Source of the DNA: Juglans regia
Lineage: Eukaryota > Streptophyta > Magnoliopsida > Fagales > Juglandaceae
Reading direction: 5' to 3'
Assembly: GCF_001411555.2 (NCBI RefSeq)
Contig: NC_049907.1
Coordinates: forward strand, 32,005,734 to 32,069,733
Length of the DNA: 64,000 nucleotides
The notes beneath the pieces were generated by a model that ran no database searches, was not told the DNA's origin, and was given only the letters and a program-made list of their open reading frames with translations. Positions 1 to 11,431 of the stretch are shown here, piece after piece. The position numbers and the translations under genes were made by a program. Every line of letters starts with the position of its first letter. The stretch's first letter is position 1.

Positions 1-280
1 ATTGTGCTTTTATTCAAATCCTATTCATATCTTAAGTCTGAAGTTTGTTTTGTATGTCTTTCTTCAATAGTAGATAAAAAGAATTAAAGTCAGACAATAA
101 ATGTTGTCAAACTAGCATTAGACAAGAACTGTTGAGAAAATCATGTCAGTACCAAATTTGGAATTTTGCACATACTATAATTCTCTTTACACTTTTCAAT
201 TAACATAAATTACACCATATAACATTAGACAAATTTTTCAATACATACAATGAAAAACACGTCTCAGTTACAGCCGGTCA
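1..280. other. no gene recognised (3' flank of GRF pseudogene)
   Basis: AT-rich sequence downstream, on the minus strand, of the broken GRF zinc-finger gene. It may hold that gene's 3' untranslated region. No other coding or repeat signal was recognised. Confidence 0.4.
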
Positions 281-787
281 CTACACAACAACTGAAAAAA
301 CCAAATATACCCATAATAGTGTTCTTGAATGTCTTATTCCAACTTCTTGATCCCGAACCAACATCTCTTTCTTATTGATCTCATCCACACTCTTAAGGAC
401 CTCAATCTTCATCTTCTCGATATTGTCGAGTATCTTCTTGATGTGTTTTTCCTTCCTTAAAATTCATTATTTCTTTCTCGAAGTTTGAGCTCATTCTCTT
501 GATTACTATCTACTCACTTGAAAAATTTGCAGCACGATAATCCCTAATCATTTTATACATTTATAAAAATATTAGATGTACTAGATATTAATATTTTTCA
601 CAAAAAATGTTAGAAGTACAAATTATGTAGTTACCTGTGTTGTACTTTGGACATCCTAAGAAGGACACCCGAGATTTCTTCTAGTATTTGAGTATTTCAA
701 TGTGGTTTCAACCTCACAGTAGCATAATGGTTGACTCAAAGTATATTTAGCAGAAGATGAAAAAGACAATGATAATGATGATGACAT
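281..787 (-). pseudogene. GRF-type zinc-finger protein, broken copy
   Basis: Minus strand, two exons. Exon 1 starts at the ATG at 785-787 with a Ser-rich leader and then reads LCYCEVETTLKYSNTRRNLG, which matches the first half of a GRF zinc finger (C-x-C, Thr-Leu, S-N-T, NxG). A one-base loss then shifts the frame before the GCPKYNT segment; a GT donor follows near 636. Exon 2 begins near 540 with CCKFFK followed by TGA where the family has Trp (FFKW-VD), then a charged coiled-coil stretch with at least one more frame change, and ends in a short hydrophobic tail (LLWVYLVFSVVV) at the TAG at 281-283. Known for the family: small plant proteins with GRF finger, coiled coil and C-terminal membrane anchor, often multiplied with transposons. 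Function of this copy: none expected. The frame changes are read by eye; exon borders are approximate. Confidence 0.6.
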
Positions 788-1679
788 TCTAGCTTGAACC
801 AAAATCACAATCATAAACATAAAAAAATCACTGGAATATTCTGTTATGTTGCACACAAATGCCGACAAGTGTATCATACAAGTGTATCTGCTATGACAAT
901 TGCACCCATGTAGGAAATATATATTTATAGTGTATCATACAAGTTATGCCACAACCCAGACCAATTTAATTACTCGCACAACAAGAAATATATATATTAT
1001 CTGTTGCCCATTGTTTTCAACTCCATATGTTTTAGAGAATGAGAAGCATCATGATTAACCATTAACTGAGGAATTGCATCATTAGCTAGACCTCAATCCA
1101 CAATGTCGACTGGAGCGCTTCCCCACATCCACCCCAGAAGCCTAAAATTTTTTAACTCCACAAATGTGCTCCATATCAGCTTCCTTAACCATCAAACACC
1201 CTTATGTTTGCTGCACAAAATTGACCCAATGGGAACCTCCACCAGTCAAGTATGCTCCCATCGAGACTGTTACCAACAACTTGTTGGAGAAAACCACCAA
1301 CATATTTGAAACCACCAACTTGTTGGTTCCAACCCAAGCATTGTCACAAGCATTTTTATGCATTATAAAAGATTTTATGCATTTTGACATAGGAATCGTA
1401 TCAATTATATCACTTAATAGAATCAAATATACTCAAGTTAGCCAAATAACTAAAGGAGACTCAAGTTAGCCAAATAACTAAAGCAATCAATTGGGAAAAG
1501 TTAAACCAATTGTCTCACTTTCCAAATGTCCAACATTCACACACGTTTCTTGTCAATGACATATGTTGTTTATGTTGTAAGGAAAAAGTACAAGCATTTT
1601 CAGCTAACATTAGTCGAAATACTAAGAAAATGATATGAACCCGTGGGAATGAATTCCCTTGAACCCACAATCAATTTGA
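788..1679. other. no gene recognised
   Basis: AT-rich stretch with short open frames that overlap on both strands and have no recognisable domain. A small internal echo of a CAACTTGTTGG-type motif occurs near 1275-1330. I see no splice-consistent gene here. Confidence 0.4.
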
Positions 1680-2480
1680 AAACTCTCCAAGAAAGCCAAA
1701 ATCAAGTCAAGGATAGAGAATCTAGACCCGATGAGAACTCGTTTCAAGAACCTAGATTATATTAAAATCTAGACTCGTTGAAGAACCCGTCTCAAGAACC
1801 CAGATTAGAAAGGAGGAACGCCACAAAGATTGTGATTTACCTTTGATAAGTTCAAGAGTTCAATCAAGAACAAGAGGAGAAAACTCAACTCACAAATAAA
1901 ATTCAATATTGTCTAATCTCTCAAATGAGGCTACAAAGAGTTTTTAAACCCAAACCTAATCAAAACCCTAGCCAAAATAAAGTCATTTTTACCCAAAATT
2001 ACCCTTGATGAACAGTACCATCTACAGTACGCGCGGCTACAGTAACCCCTACAATAAATTGATGAAACCCTAGTTCCTAAAATGTAACTTTCTAAATAAG
2101 CCATTGGCCAAAATACAAGGCCTTCCCAAAAACATAGTTCATAAGAAATAAGACATGTGAGTCAAGCATCTTAAAGCCCACTTATTCTAAACTAATAAAA
2201 TAAATCATTTAACCAAATTAGAAGCCTCCAATAACAATAGGCCATATCTCTAAGTCATGTCTTCCACAGCTTGAATAAAGTAGATCAAAGCTGGTTCTTC
2301 TTCTTTCAGACCCATCTTCAATGTTGGGCTCTTGCTGGCTTCATCCCAACTGGATTGCACCAATCCTTGCATTGATTCCTTGATCTTCTTGGCCCTTGAT
2401 CTTGTAATTGGCCCATTTGGAACTTGCAAAGGATCTTTAAGAGTAGGTCCACCTTGGTTCCTATCAGAAAATATGACATT
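1680..2480 (-). mobile_element. Ty3/gypsy retroelement 3' end remnant
   Basis: A minus-strand frame ending in TAG at 2250-2252 encodes about 65 residues containing VPNGPITRSRAKKIKE and later LVQSSWDEA. This is the Arg/Lys-rich C-terminal tail typical of plant Ty3/gypsy polyproteins ('GPITR-x-RAKK-KE'). Downstream on the same strand (2249 to about 1680) the sequence looks like an LTR or 3' UTR of that class, with a TTATTTAG...AGGGTTT block, a 'TTGTAGCCTCATTTGAG' block, and a 'CTCTTGTTCTTGATTGAACTC' block. No gag, protease, reverse transcriptase or integrase of this element is present upstream within the window. Element family assignment is by recognition of these motifs; the borders are approximate. 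Confidence 0.6.
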
Positions 2481-2663
2481 TTAGTTACAATTTGAAATTA
2501 ATTAAACCAAACGAAGCAAGGGGAAGTAGGTTGAACACAAAATCCGCAATTGAAAATTACAGTATTCAGCAACCCTAAAATCGAGAGACCTAAGTTTAAC
2601 ATTAAAAATACCTGGTCAAGTATCTCCAAGAAAGTAGCAGAATTTTTTAAGGAGAGAAATCTG

Positions 2664-2669
<6 letters not shown>

Positions 2670-2727
<58 letters not shown>
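2670..2727. repeat. (AG)n microsatellite
   Basis: Perfect AG dinucleotide run of about 58 bp. Open frames through it on either strand are low-complexity Arg-Glu or Ser-Leu repeats, not genes. Confidence 0.95.
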
Positions 2728-2730
<3 letters not shown>

Positions 2731-4569
2731 TAGAAAATTGGGGATTAGCTAGGGTTGGGGTTTCGGAAACAATTATAGAAACGAAGGGTAATAAGTCTTG
2801 TGGGAAGAGGGATTCACCCTTCACATTCACTGAAATGAAGCTCTTTGTGGGTTAGGGTTTCGGGTTTCATGGGAAGGGGGAAGACGATGGCAAGGCACGG
2901 TTGGATCCAGGATAGCGAAGATGAAAAAATAAGAAGATGAAGTTGAAGTTGAGAATGCTAACCAGTTTTCGTGGTTAAGAAGATGGGAAGCAGAGAAGTC
3001 TCGCCATGGTGAAGCTCTTCGTGGGTGGGAAGCAGAGAGGTCTCTTGTGTTTGTGACGAAGGGGAGTCTGTTCTCTTGCATTTGACAAGTTGAGGGCTGT
3101 AAATGAAACACGGCGTTTCTAGCATCCACGTGGAGGCCCGTGTACGCGGGGGTTACCCCTCACTAGTGCAAATAGTTTTTTTCTTTAAATAATAGTTGGT
3201 ATATTTACAAAATCTAATGACATATTCCATCTTAAATTTATAATGTATAATTATCACTAATTAATTACTACTTAAATAAAGTGGGTTATGAAAATGACGA
3301 GGCCAAAAAATACTTTGAAATAAAAAATTCAAAATTCCCAAATATAGGTATAAAATAATTAATTATATAACAGTTTAATACACCATTCTAATTATTGGTA
3401 TGGGTACTTATCAAATAAACTCATGAATTTCCCATGTTAAATTGATATTGGAAACTATTTTCATCAATAATAAATCAATCATTATAAAAACAAAAAAAAT
3501 GTTGATGGGACCCACCGTTTCTTCGATTCCTATAAAAAGTCAAAATCATCTCATCTTATGTATACATCGCCTGCAACATTCTTCCTTTTTCTCGTATCGC
3601 GCACGCAGCATGACTCCAGTTGGCTTCGCTCCATCGGTATGCACTGATGTTTTTATGTTGCTAGTTGGCTTTGATCATGATGGTACCAAATTGGCTCTCC
3701 ATTCCTTCATTAAATCATTTTTATGCTACATTCTTATTGCAAAATCATTCACACATTAAGCTATTCGGTTGTAGGTAATACACTGCCCATGGCATTCAAA
3801 GAGTCATGCACGTGGCGATGAAGCCACTAGTCCAAAGACATGATTATTTGTATTGAATATCCACGATTAAGCATGTGGGAAAAGTTGGTTGTGCATATGA
3901 GCAACTGGTTGCAGTGAGGAACACTTGTGGGTGAGGAAGTTCCCGTGGTGAGCGCTGTCGAGGGTGGTGTGGAGCTGGAGCTTTTCGTGGTGGTTGATCA
4001 TCATTGTGGTGAGGAAGTCTCTCTACAGTTGACTGTCATTGTGGGCAAGGAAAAGTGGGCAAGGCTAGCTCTTACCCATAGTGTTCTCCTCCTCTTGGCA
4101 TGTCCGTCAATGGTCTTTGTCGCCCCTCATGGTGGACCCATGGGTGCTCATGCCACCATGTTGCCACTTGCGTACATTGCAATGGGATGGCGAGGAAGTT
4201 CCCATGTTCCCTTTGTCGGTGCTTGTCCTGCATGGATTTGTTGTTTTCCATTGTCTAGCTTTGGAGTTCCTTGGTCCTGGGCACGTCGAGGGATAGGGAG
4301 CACCACATCAGTGGCAAACACTACTTACTAGTTTAGTGTGGCCATTGGTTGCCTTACTGGCCCATGGTTGGTTGGTGGGTTCCTTCCGGCCAGATGATGG
4401 GTTTTTCTACTGTGAGGAATCGTGGGTAAACTCTCGTTGTCTTCATTTGGTAGTCTAGTGAGGTGGTCGGACGGGGCTCATGTCGTGCATGGGATGGTAG
4501 GCTCACAAATGCTTGGACGTGGACTTTTGGCGGTGGTGCGCTTTCGTTTGAAACGCCTGGGTGTACGTT
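2728..4569. other. no gene recognised
   Basis: Mixed-composition sequence. The 3920-4330 segment is GC-richer, has an open frame of 134 codons and repeats GAGGAAGT-type phrases, but the frame shows no domain or splice logic and reads as degenerate repeat. The segment continues beyond the solo LTR at 7421, since the LTR interrupts it. Confidence 0.4.
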
Positions 4570-4574
4570 GGGTG

Positions 4575-7155
4575 TGTAACGCCCCGTTCCTGGAGGTCCG
4601 GAGAATTAACTCTTAATACTTAAAATTAACTTAAATAACACAACTATAAAATTCAGAAAATCCCATAAAATATTAATCCACTTAACCAATCCAAAAATCT
4701 AAGTTCCTCTATGGCGACAATTAAGAAATCCCCAATAACATAAATTAGAAATTTTCCAAAATTCGAAAACATCCTCAACTCAACAAATCAAATACCTAAA
4801 AAAATAAATCAGTTTACTAACTATGACCCTCAAATAAGCATTTGTACCCTCAGGCACTTATTCCACTACGATCATCACACCTTTCTAAACTTTCTACTCT
4901 TGTTCTCCAGCTGAACCACCAAAATTATCTGAAAAATATATGGAGATAACGGGTGAGTTATCAACAACTCAGTAAGCAGAGGACATATACTGGTGTGTAA
5001 ACATGAGCATTTATAGAAAACAGAATGCAGAACAAAATATTTTCTTTCAGAATACAGAATCAGAATAATGTTTTCAAAATGCAACGTCATAACATGTTAT
5101 TAAAAATATCAGAGCGAAAGTTCGAAAATATTCATAATCAAAATTCCTTTGGTATAGCATAAATTGAAACATCACATCTTATCTTATCAAATCAGAACAA
5201 ATACCATGTTTAACCCTCGTTGTAGGGTTGTGCAAACCCCGGTAGCTAACCGAGCAGAAACAGAATGTGAATCTTCCCCTTATTCATTCTTGGAGCACCG
5301 AGTGTGCACATAGGAAAGATCACGCAGAAAACCACTTTGTTTCCAAAGTGGGTGCACCAGAAACAGAAAAGTTAGTACCAACCCGAACAGAGGCCACAGT
5401 TTTACACCCGTGGTGAGGTCAAAACGGAAAAGAAATAGAAACAGAATGTTATGCCAGAGGTTTTCAGAAATCACATCAGATCATATCAGAGTATAGTAAA
5501 TCCTCAGAATAGAACAAAATCATTATACAACATAATTTATGCACAAAATTTCATACTCGCTCTCTTTTTCAAAGTTCAGAAACTGAATGTCAAAAATAAG
5601 CTCATGTCTATACCAGTCATGACAGAAAATAATTTCTTCTTAAACAGAAACTCATGAGTAATGCAGAACAAATAATCGAGGTAGTTCAAATTTCTTTTCA
5701 AAATCAAATATGTATATTTTCCAAAAAATAACCTCAGCACATTTTATTTTAATGCAAAGTCTAGCATAGGAATCCCACTTACCTGAACTTTTTAGCTTTT
5801 TCGAAATTCCTCAAAAACGTCGGACAATAATTAATCGTCACCTATAAAATAATCACGTAATTCTCATAAATTTTCAATTAATCACGTATTTCGATATTTA
5901 ATCCTAAGCTTAGAAAATAACCTATTTAATTCCTCAAAATCTAAAATTACCAATCATCACTTTCTAAAATCGTCAATGCTAATTTAATACTATGACTAAA
6001 ACATTTAAAAGTCAGACCTATTTATTAATGAAAACAACTTATGAAGTTTAATACTGAGTAATGTAATTATCCCAAAATACTTTAAAATACACCATAACTA
6101 TTATTAAATAGACTAAAACATATCTAAAATGTAAAAAAAATAACATTACACCAATATTGGTTACTCTTAAAATAAACCTTTACTTAATAACATATTAAAA
6201 ATACTTAAGTGATTTTCTTTAATCATAATTTAAAATGTTCAAAATAAAATTTCACACTTTCAATAAAAATAATACGTTACACATAGTATAATTTAAAAAA
6301 TACTATATAATCTCAGTACAATATCTTATACATCCCACAAAGGGTAATAATGTAATTATCAGTCAAAACATTTCCTAAACTATGGAATGTTTACGGAACA
6401 ACAACACAAACACACAAGCAACAGGACAACGCCACGCGGTTGGAGAGTAACAGAGGACCTACCGAGAGAAGTGGAGCTGCGACGGAGTTGGGCGGGTGCG
6501 CTAGAGGTGGTGGGTACTGCGGTGGTGCACTGGAAGAGAGAGAGAGAGAGAAAGAAAAACACGGTGAGATAGAAACAAAGAAGACGGAGAAGCAGTGCAA
6601 GCGTTTGGCAAAAGCTCACCGCGAGGGACAAGACAGAACTGAGGCGGCTCGAGGCTGACAGAAAGGTGACAAACAGCGGATTCTGTGGCTAGCCCAATAG
6701 TTTTCCCGACGTACGGTAGTGACCAACCGAAAAAGTGGTGATGCTTTGTTTTTTAGAGGAGAAGCAGGGGCTCTCCTATTTTTCTTGGTGATGGTTAGCG
6801 GTGGTTCCGTGTGGGTTCACGGTGGCTTAAGGAGGTGTAGACCAGGTTAGTCGGGAAGGCAGCTGCGATGGCTTCCTGCGGCATGCAACTCGATGCACGC
6901 TACGCGGAGTAGGAAGGTAGAGGCTTCCTGTTAAACTGGTGTGGTGCTTTCTGAAAGGGTGAGGACAGGCTGCGGTGATGCTGGGACGGCGTGGTTCGTG
7001 ACTTGTGGAGATTGGTTATGTGCGGCAGCTGGGTGAGTCGCGACTGGGTGGGTCGAGACCGAGCTAGAGGGTGATGCGCTGCTTGCAAAGAGGAGGAAGA
7101 AAAATGCTGGGCTAAGGTTTCGCGTGGGAGGGCAGCGGTGGAAGCTTTCTTCGAA

Positions 7156-7194
<39 letters not shown>

Positions 7195-7415
7195 CTATAT
7201 ATAGGTGGATGAACAAGAAAAGAAAACCCTAGAGGAGGAGACGTGTGAACAAGAAAAAAAAAAACTTATGGGAATTTAGAGATAAAGACCGAAAGAGAAG
7301 AAAACAAAAAAAAATGAAACATGCGGAAAAAAAAAAAACGTGTGCAGAAAAATAAAATAAAAAAATTAAGTAAAATAAATAAAAAAATTAAGTTTGATTG
7401 GTTCCGGATGTTACA
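4575..7415 (+). mobile_element. solo LTR E (2.84 kb), TSD GGGTG
   Basis: Begins TGTAACGCCCC and ends GGATGTTACA, so it has TG...CA ends with a short inverted terminal repeat (TGTAAC/GTTACA). It is bracketed by identical 5-bp repeats GGGTG at 4570-4574 and 7416-7420, the hallmark of integrase-mediated insertion. No internal retroelement domain lies between, so this is a solo LTR left by LTR-LTR recombination. Its 5' part (about 4930-5060: GTGAGTTATCAACAACTCAG and following) is clearly related to the LTRs at 46.3 kb and, inverted, at 20 kb. The 3' third is GC-rich, then has (AT)n at 7159-7193. Long LTRs with TGTAAC ends fit Ty3/gypsy Tekay/Del-type chromoviruses; that family label is inference. 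Confidence 0.85.
7159..7193. repeat. (AT)n microsatellite inside solo LTR E
   Basis: Perfect AT dinucleotide run near the 3' part of the LTR. Confidence 0.9.
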
Positions 7416-7420
7416 GGGTG

Positions 7421-7798
7421 CATCGGTATTCTTCCAACGTGAAGCTTCCAGTGGCACGAGTCGCCGTACTAGCGGCAGAGAACTCTGGTGTATCTAGTGG
7501 TGGCTAGTGTTTTGCACACCAACTCACAGTTGGGCTGGTGGGTTGGTCCCCATTGGCCCTAGGACTTTGTACGGTTAGTTCCAGGCACATCTAGCCATTC
7601 AGAGTTGTGCCAGACACAGACGAAGTTGCTAATGAAGGGCGTCGGGTAGCCAACCTGCTGCTGCCAGCCTATATTACGTGCACCCATTCCGCCACTGCAC
7701 ATGTCCTACGACACAAATGATTAAACAATAGAAACCATAACATAACAAAATAATTTCAAATATTTGAAGGAATGAAGACTTACCGGAAATATTTGATC
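7421..7798. other. no gene recognised (right flank of solo LTR E)
   Basis: Continues the interrupted segment that ends at 4574. GC content is moderate and no coding frame or repeat was recognised. Confidence 0.35.
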
Positions 7799-7992
7799 AG
7801 GCTCTATTTGGATAGTGAAAATTTTTAATCTCATCTCATCATTATAATTTTCTTAAATTCTAATATAAAATATAATAAAAAATTTAAAATTTTTAAATTT
7901 TAAAATAATAATAATATTAAAAAATAATATTTTATTCAACTTTAACTTTAATTTCAACGCATTTCATTTCAACTTACTATCTAAACAGTAAC
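7799..7992. mobile_element. MITE, AT-rich foldback element
   Basis: About 190 bp with imperfect terminal inverted repeats: the left end reads CTATTTGGATAGTGA and the right end, reverse-complemented, reads CTGTTTAGATAGTAA. The interior is almost pure A/T with ATTTTAAA-type phrases and GAGATGAGAT-like stretches read in reverse. This is the look of the short hAT-like MITE that is very common in Juglandaceae genomes (recognised from memory of its appearance). The TSD is unclear, so the exact ends are uncertain by several bases. Confidence 0.55.
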
Positions 7993-8680
7993 TAAATGCA
8001 ATCTGTATGAACTTTTCCAGCTGTCAACGGATGCGTATGCTCCTTTATAAGCTTCATCACTTTTTAGCTTTCTTTAATTTTTGGTTTGTCAGGTCATTGA
8101 GCGCCGCTTGCAATTGAAATAATAGCATTAGAGCACTAGTAGTGAACTAGGCAATGTTAAATTTTGGCCAAACTTTAACTAGTTTTCTTTAAAAATATCT
8201 ATATCCAACTAACTAAATCTATAATAAATTTATCCATCATATTCTTGGCAGGCTAAATCTAGCCCGCCCAAATTGCTGATCAAATTACTTTTTGGTCTCA
8301 AAATAATCTTTTCGCTTGTAGGAGGCAGTTTGGTATATCCAAACTTGGTGGTGCAGAGTGCAATATAAGAAAGGGAAGATAACACCAACATAAGTAAATA
8401 TTTATTTCTTTTTTGACTTTTCAGAACAAAACTTCACTTGTTCTTCTAAATACAAGGCAAAGATGTTTATATGTCATTAACAGTTTGGGAAGGCCACACA
8501 TATGCTTGAAGTCAGAGTATATAGTATTGACGATAGTAGAAAAAGTAGTTGAAAAATTATGTTGGTTGAAATAATATTATTGTTTATATTTTTTTAATAA
8601 CAAATAAATATTTTAATTATTATTAGAATTAAAATAAATAGAAATATCAAAATTTATATTTTAATAGAATAATGATAGAT
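7993..8680. other. no gene recognised (left flank of nest)
   Basis: AT-rich non-coding sequence. Its last part (about 8550-8680) is nearly pure A/T and continues after the nest at 27193. Confidence 0.4.
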
Positions 8681-11313
8681 TGCGATGACTCAAGTTTGTC
8701 TAGACATGGTTCATACAATTCATTCTAGGTTGCCATAGCATTTTAGGAGCCTTAGTTACTTTGAAAGGCTTTAGAGTCTTTGAATTAGTGACTTAAGCCC
8801 AAGAAGGGACTAACCTTAGATTACCTTGTAATTTTCAGCCCTGTTTAGAAACCCAGGCCCAATGGTTTTGGGTGACCCAAATCTTAGTCACTAGTGCCAT
8901 ATGTCATGTAAGTGTTACATTAAGAATCTAGACTTGATAGTGGGATAAGGGGGAGAGAGAAGTGTAGAAAAGCACCAAGAAGTGGCTTGCATGCCTACCC
9001 TAGAGGAATTGTCACTTGTTAACTTGCTAGAAACCTTCTAGATGAATCAAGGTGCAAAAAGAACCTAGGAAAACTAAGAGATTTTCGGCTAGTCCATCTT
9101 CCCACATGCCTAGACCCTTGTCTTGCCCAAAATTCGAGTTGCAAAGTAGATTTTTTGGGAAGGTAAGCCTAGGGAAGAGAAATAGAGCTTTTCTAGAAAA
9201 TCTGCAAGGGAAACCGAAAGGAGGCACAAAGGATTTCGAATTTGGTCAGTTTTTGTCAAGTGTCAAACATGCACTAAGCCTCTAGAAGAATAAATGGAGG
9301 GACTTTTGTATCAAGGAAAATATGCCCTTAGGGTTTCGGCTAACACACTCTCAAGCACCCCATTCACTTGCCACTTGTCACTTAGATTATTTTTGGACCA
9401 ATGGCACATGAAATGTCACCTAGGGAAGGAGCACTAGGAAGATGAAGCATCAACTTGGGAATGGAAGAAGGAGTGGACGGTGAGGGCTATGGCACACTCC
9501 CAATGCCACTTGTCATCCATGCAAAAGATTACTTGTTGGGAAAAGGAAGAGGCATGAGAAGTTTTATGTGCTACCCTTGAAGAAATATTCACTTGCTTAT
9601 GGAAAGGAAGGACATGAAGGGGAAAGAAGGGAATTTCGGCCAAGGAAGGAGAAACCCTACATGCCACCCCCAAGATGTCCCTTCCCAATGCAATCCAAGT
9701 GGGGAATTCTAAGAGTCATTCTCGGCAAAAGAGAAAGGGGAAGAAAAAACCTATGTCACTTGTCATCCATGCAAGGATTTTGAAAGCAACTAAAGAGGGA
9801 AGGGAATAGTCTACTATAAAAAGGAAGGGGTACATGCCTAGGGGCTTTTCCCTTGACATTTTTTCAAAATTGCATGAACTCTCACTCTTTCCACACAATT
9901 TTCACGTGTTCACTTGAAGGTTCTCTTACTTTCTTGTATTTTCTTTCCAACCAAACAAGGATGATCCTTTCAAGAAAGAGGATTTCGGCACCATCAAGGA
10001 TAGACAAGGTAATAATCAGTTTTCTCTTAGTTTTGCACACACATGTCACTTTCTTAACCCGAAAATGAGATCCAAATCTCATAGGACTTCAAGAATGATA
10101 GAACACACACACTTTCTACCTGATTTCTTGGAAAATGACTTAGGATTTTTAAGAAACCCTTGGAGCCGATTAGTGGGGGGTGTTCATCCTCCAGTTTTAG
10201 ACTACCACATGTATTTTTGCTTTACTTTAGGTTTTGTTTTACTACATGAATGGAATAAAGGAGTTTTTAACTCAAAAATCCTAGAAGCTGAGTGGTTTAA
10301 GATCAAGTGATGCCCTAGAAATCTTCCCCACTCAAGAACATGAAATAGGGTTTTTAGTTACTCTTTCTAATGTAGTATGTTCGGATTTACAGCTTGCTAG
10401 TATTTCTTTACGTGAATTTTTGTAAGTATACACTCAACTTACTCTTGGTTAATACTTGTATACAATTGTGTAAATCCTTTCATCATTGTGTTTGCTTTGT
10501 TTGCTATCTCTTGATTGTTTGTTTGAATATGCTAATATGATCTTGAGTAAATCTATGGAAGGAATTATATGCTTTGGATTTGTGATGAAAATGCCATGAA
10601 ATACTAAGTTTCGGTTTTTACTTGATTAAGGTTGATGGTTTATGCAATATGATATTTCGATTTGAACATGTCTTGGAAATTTCAGTCCTTGGTCAAAACC
10701 TATGATTTCATGTTTTTTTTCACGATGCCTTGATTTTTATATTATATGCTTGAAGTTTGGAACATGTTTAAGTGATGATTCTTCATGTTTTTGTGCCTAT
10801 GTGTTTCGGCCTAAGCAAGTTCTCATGATTCTGTGTATGTATTTTGATATCTCATATAGTTTATGTTATCATGTTATGAAATGAACGTGTTATGCTTTGT
10901 TATTTCGTGCACGACATTTTTTTTATAAAGAGCCAAGAATCACCTGTCCACGAGTGACCACGTCCCGATTTTATTAATAAACACTCACTTATAGCGAAGG
11001 AAAACCGTGGTTACATACCAATACCTGGAGATACAATATAAAGTTCCAAAACCAGGTATTAAAAAAGCCTAGTTTTTGCTATCAAAAAAACAAAAGGACA
11101 TGACACAAAAAAAAAAAAAATAATAAGCAACAAATCCTCACCTGCAAAAAAAACGGTTAGCCCAACAAACATAGACAATAAAAGCTTACCAAACCAACAC
11201 AACAACCAAACAGCACATGAGTCTTAACTTTGACAACACCGCAAATATGGTAAACCAAGTTTATCCAATCGAATTAATCCTTGAAGGATCCTAGGCAAAT
11301 CTCCAACAAAAGT

Positions 11314-11431
11314 CTATTCCGTATTAAGACCAGCCGCCTCATTCTGAGCCAACCAGTCAGTAACTTTGTTACCTTCCCTATAAACGTGCCGAACTACGCA
11401 AACCATCGAATCCATAAGAACAAGTGTATCT
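11314..11431 (-). pseudogene. LINE RNase H C-terminal piece, severed by LTR B
   Basis: Minus-strand frame ending in TAG at 11314-11316 reads HVYREGNKVTDWLAQNEAAG, the conserved C-terminal RNase H motif of plant L1 elements (the H...RxGN...ADxLA region with the active-site His). It joins in frame with the RNase H part right of 20212 when LTR B is removed. This is what proves that the LINE on both sides of the LTR is one element. Confidence 0.85.

Noticed and set aside
3927..4331. 134-codon plus-strand frame
   Set aside because: Degenerate repeated phrases, no domain, no supporting splice sites.
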